Below, piece by piece: positions 61,914-64,000 of a DNA stretch of 64,000 bases (position 1 is its first letter; each line of letters starts with the position of its first letter). Location: positions 62,001 to 126,000 of the forward strand of contig NZ_JHXY01000010.1 of NCBI RefSeq assembly GCF_000621585.1. The letters run 5' to 3'. Made by a program: the position numbers and the translations under genes. Below the pieces are notes generated by a model. The model saw nothing but the letters and a program-made list of their open reading frames with translations, was not told the origin of the DNA and ran no database searches. The DNA comes from [Eubacterium] cellulosolvens LD2006 (GTDB taxonomy: Bacteria; Bacillota; Clostridia; Lachnospirales; Lachnospiraceae).

Positions 61914-63596
61914 ATGTATCAGGATGAATATAAGCGTTGGCTTGCTGCTGATCTGATTGATTTTGACCTGAATAAGGAATTGCAGGATATCCGGGAGGAC
62001 GATGAGGCGATCAGGGACCGCTTTGCAGTCGCGCTTCAGTTTGGAACAGCCGGTCTTCGCGGAACTCTTGGAGCTGGTACAAACCGTATGAATATCTGGG
62101 TGGTTCGCCAGGCGACACAGGGAGTTGCCGACTGGGTAAAGACGCAGGGCGGTACACAGACCGTTGCCCTCAGCTATGATTCCCGTCTGAAGGGATGGAA
62201 TTTTGCGAGGGAGGCAGCCGGCGTGCTCGCTGCGAACGGAATCAGTGTCCGGATTTACGACGAGCTGATGCCGGTGCCGGCGCTCAGCTTCGCCACCCGC
62301 TACTATAAATGTAACGCCGGCATCATGGTTACGGCGTCCCACAATCCGGCCAAATACAACGGATACAAGGCGTACGGACCGGACGGCTGCCAGATGACGG
62401 ATGACGCTGCCGCCATCGTATATGACGCAATCCAGAAGACCGATGTGCTCACCGGAGCGAAGTATATCAGCTTTGCAGAGGGCGTTGAGAAGGGCCTGAT
62501 TAAATTTGTCGGTGAAGACTGTAAGGATGCATTCTACGCTGCGATCGAGGAGAGACAGGTTAGACCGGGACTCTGCAAGACAGCCGGTCTGAAGCTTGTG
62601 TACTCGCCACTCAACGGAACCGGACTCGTACCGGTTACCCGTGTACTCAAGGATATCGGCATCACCGATATCACGATCGTAAAGGAGCAGGAGTATCCGA
62701 ACGGATATTTCACGACCTGTTCTTATCCGAACCCGGAGATTTACGCTGCCCTTGAGAAGGGACTTGAGCTGGCAAAGGAGACCGGCGCGGATCTCATGCT
62801 TGCCACCGATCCGGACGCCGACCGTGTCGGTATTGCGATGAAGTGTCCGGACGGGAGCTATGAACTTGTCTCCGGAAACGAGATGGGTGTGCTTCTTCTG
62901 GATTACATCTGTGCGGGAAGAATCGAGAAGGGAACAATGCCGGAGAAACCGGTGGCAGTCAAATCCATCGTGTCCACGCCGCTGGCAGATCTTGTGGCAG
63001 AACACTATGGTGTTGAGCTCAGACATACACTGACCGGATTCAAGTGGATCGGCGATCAGATCGCGCTGCTTGAGGCGGACGGAGAAGTAGACCGCTTTAT
63101 CTTCGGCTTCGAGGAGTCCTACGGATACCTCGCCGGACCGTATGTCCGCGACAAAGACGCGGTGATCGGTTCCATGCTGATCTGCGAGATGGCTGCATAT
63201 TACAGGAGCATCGGATCTTCGATCAAACAGAGACTTGAGGAAATCTACAGCGAGTACGGTAGATTCCTCAACGAAGTAGACAGCTTTGAGTTCCCGGGAC
63301 TTTCCGGTATGGACAAGATGGCCGGAATTATGGCCAATCTCAGAAAGGAGCCGCCGAAGGATTTCGCCGGAGATAAGGTAGTGGAGGTTATCGACTACGA
63401 GAAGCCGGAGGAGACAGGGCTTCCGAAAGCAAACGTTCTGATCTATAAGCTTGAAGACGGAGCGTCCGTTGTGGTTCGTCCGTCCGGAACAGAGCCAAAG
63501 ATCAAGACATATTTCACAACAAAAGGAAAGGATCTCGCAGAGGCGCAGGCAGAAAGACAGAAGCTTGCGGATGCTCTGAAACCGATCCTCGCATAA
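61914..63596 (+). CDS. Phosphoglucomutase/phosphomannomutase
   Basis: 560 residues from ATG 61914 (GGAAGG, 7 bp); the longer upstream frame has no ribosome binding site. Alpha-D-phosphohexomutase with all four sites: phosphoserine loop TASHNPAKYNGYKAYG, metal loop ATDPDADRVGIA, sugar loop GFEESYGYL, phosphate loop RPSGTEPKIKTYF. Length and the N-terminal QFGTAGLRGTLGAGTNRMN match PgcA-type alpha-phosphoglucomutases. Converts glucose-1-phosphate from GlgP and cellobiose phosphorylase to glucose-6-phosphate, and back for glycogen and cell-wall precursors. Confidence 0.95.
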   Translation: MYQDEYKRWLAADLIDFDLNKELQDIREDDEAIRDRFAVALQFGTAGLRGTLGAGTNRMNIWVVRQATQGVADWVKTQGGTQTVALSYDSRLKGWNFAREAAGVLAANGISVRIYDELMPVPALSFATRYYKCNAGIMVTASHNPAKYNGYKAYGPDGCQMTDDAAAIVYDAIQKTDVLTGAKYISFAEGVEKGLIKFVGEDCKDAFYAAIEERQVRPGLCKTAGLKLVYSPLNGTGLVPVTRVLKDIGITDITIVKEQEYPNGYFTTCSYPNPEIYAALEKGLELAKETGADLMLATDPDADRVGIAMKCPDGSYELVSGNEMGVLLLDYICAGRIEKGTMPEKPVAVKSIVSTPLADLVAEHYGVELRHTLTGFKWIGDQIALLEADGEVDRFIFGFEESYGYLAGPYVRDKDAVIGSMLICEMAAYYRSIGSSIKQRLEEIYSEYGRFLNEVDSFEFPGLSGMDKMAGIMANLRKEPPKDFAGDKVVEVIDYEKPEETGLPKANVLIYKLEDGASVVVRPSGTEPKIKTYFTTKGKDLAEAQAERQKLADALKPILA

Positions 63597-63604
63597 AAAA
63601 TGAT

Positions 63605-63640
63605 TGCCAGGGGCTGCCGCAGGGCAGCCCCTTTTGTGTG
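63605..63640 (+). terminator. Phosphohexomutase terminator
   Basis: GGGGCTGCC, GCAG loop, GGCAGCCCC, TTTTG. Confidence 0.92.
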
Positions 63641-63705
63641 GCAACAGGGAAATTTCAGAGGAATCTCCCTGTCAAACACAAAACGCTCCGCTTACATGCG
63701 CCCGG
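63641..63705 (+). repeat. Dispersed repeat, variant copy
   Basis: GGCAACAGGGAAATTTC, AGAGGAATCTCCCTGTCAAA, CACAAAACGCTCCGC, then TTACATGCGCCCG. The arms differ from the core but still pair (ACAGGGAAATT with AATCTCCCTGT), and the tail is conserved. Confidence 0.7.
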
Positions 63706-63826
63706 GTGGGAGAAAAGTACAAAAAGTGGAGATATAAAACAGAAAATCAGGATAAAATGGTGGCTGTGGGGCAAAATACAGCTGCATATAAGGGAAAAAG
63801 TGGGGGAGCTGTGGAAAAACCATAGG

Positions 63827-63855
63827 TTTTCATCTGCATGAATTCATAGTATAAT
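63827..63855 (+). promoter_or_regulatory. Promoter of the last gene
   Basis: TTTTCA, 17 bp, TATAAT. Confidence 0.5.
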
Positions 63856-63898
63856 GTATATTAAGGGATGTATGAGGGGAATGCAGAAAGGCATATAC

Positions 63899-64000
63899 AT
63901 GATAAAGGAACTTATCTATGGTCTGGCCTGGAAACCTGAGGGTCTCCCATATGAGAAGCTGGAGAAGAGTATTCATCAACTCCATGATGCCGGAATCAAT
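63899..64000 (+). CDS. Unknown protein, 5' end only
   Basis: 34 codons up to the window edge, starting at ATG 63899 (AAAGG 7 bp upstream); in-frame ATGs at 63872 and 63881 are possible earlier starts. The visible part reads MIKELIYGLAWKPEGLPYEK and then EKSIHQLHDAGIN, a helical, soluble beginning. No signal peptide and no family recognised. Confidence 0.5.
   Translation, partial: MIKELIYGLAWKPEGLPYEKLEKSIHQLHDAGIN

Noticed and set aside
1-64000. CRISPR arrays, IS transposases, prophage or conjugative genes
   Set aside because: None found; the repeats present are dispersed single palindromes, not spacer-separated direct repeats.

Overview
The window looks like a chromosomal segment of a strictly anaerobic, low- to mid-GC Gram-positive bacterium, most probably a gut Clostridia/Lachnospiraceae-type organism. 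The signs are pyruvate formate-lyase with its activase, the anaerobic ribonucleotide reductase NrdDG, a reverse-type rubrerythrin, a GH94 cellobiose phosphorylase, short-form ProS, AGGAGG-type ribosome binding sites, and the conserved Firmicutes block hup-rqcP-divIC-tilS-hpt-ftsH. The sporulation genes that normally interrupt that block (yabP, yabQ, spoIIE) are absent, which suggests a non-sporulating lineage. No IS transposase, prophage, plasmid gene or CRISPR array was seen.

Layout. 1-4.0 kb: polyamine ABC operon potABCD, with potA cut by the window edge. 4.1-6.1 kb: six small unrecognised genes, then tex. 8.5-10.8 kb (minus strand): an L,D-transpeptidase with a calcium-type Asp-repeat tail and a gutted MATE transporter pseudogene. 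11.0-15.6 kb: pflA-pflB behind a perfect FNR-type palindrome, then DAHP synthase behind a possible attenuator leader. 15.9-20.6 kb: an AT-richer accessory stretch with gene debris, a zinc-ribbon membrane protein, an amidase lipoprotein, a secreted C-type-lectin-fold protein and a GH3 lipoprotein. 20.7-24.9 kb: a purine permease, a probable pseudoknotted non-coding RNA with its own promoter and terminator, a PurF-like protein lacking the catalytic cysteine, and a His-rich CsoR-type repressor.

25-32.5 kb: cellobiose utilisation (GH94 phosphorylase divergent from a LacI regulator and a three-gene sugar ABC importer without its own ATPase). 32.6-40.4 kb: a MITE-like palindromic element, a DEDDh exonuclease behind a 13-codon upstream ORF, ileS, a small structured RNA and glycogen phosphorylase. 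40.7-45.1 kb: a TPR plus AAA-like protein overlapping rsmA, and a secreted DUF1002 protein. 45.3-51.5 kb (minus strand): luxS, reverse rubrerythrin, nrdD-nrdG, proS. 51.7-58.3 kb: cca and the hup-to-ftsH block. 58.3-64 kb: a C-rich small-RNA candidate, a GH13 enzyme, tRNA-Tyr and tRNA-Leu, a phosphohexomutase and the start of an unknown gene.

The carbohydrate genes fit one scheme: the ABC importer brings in cello-oligosaccharide, the GH94 enzyme and GlgP release glucose-1-phosphate, and the mutase converts it to glucose-6-phosphate for glycolysis, with PFL handling pyruvate. A dispersed palindromic repeat (core TCTCATAGGAAAT...ATTTCCTATGAGA followed by ACAAAACGCTCCGC) occurs about twelve times, nearly always just after a terminator.
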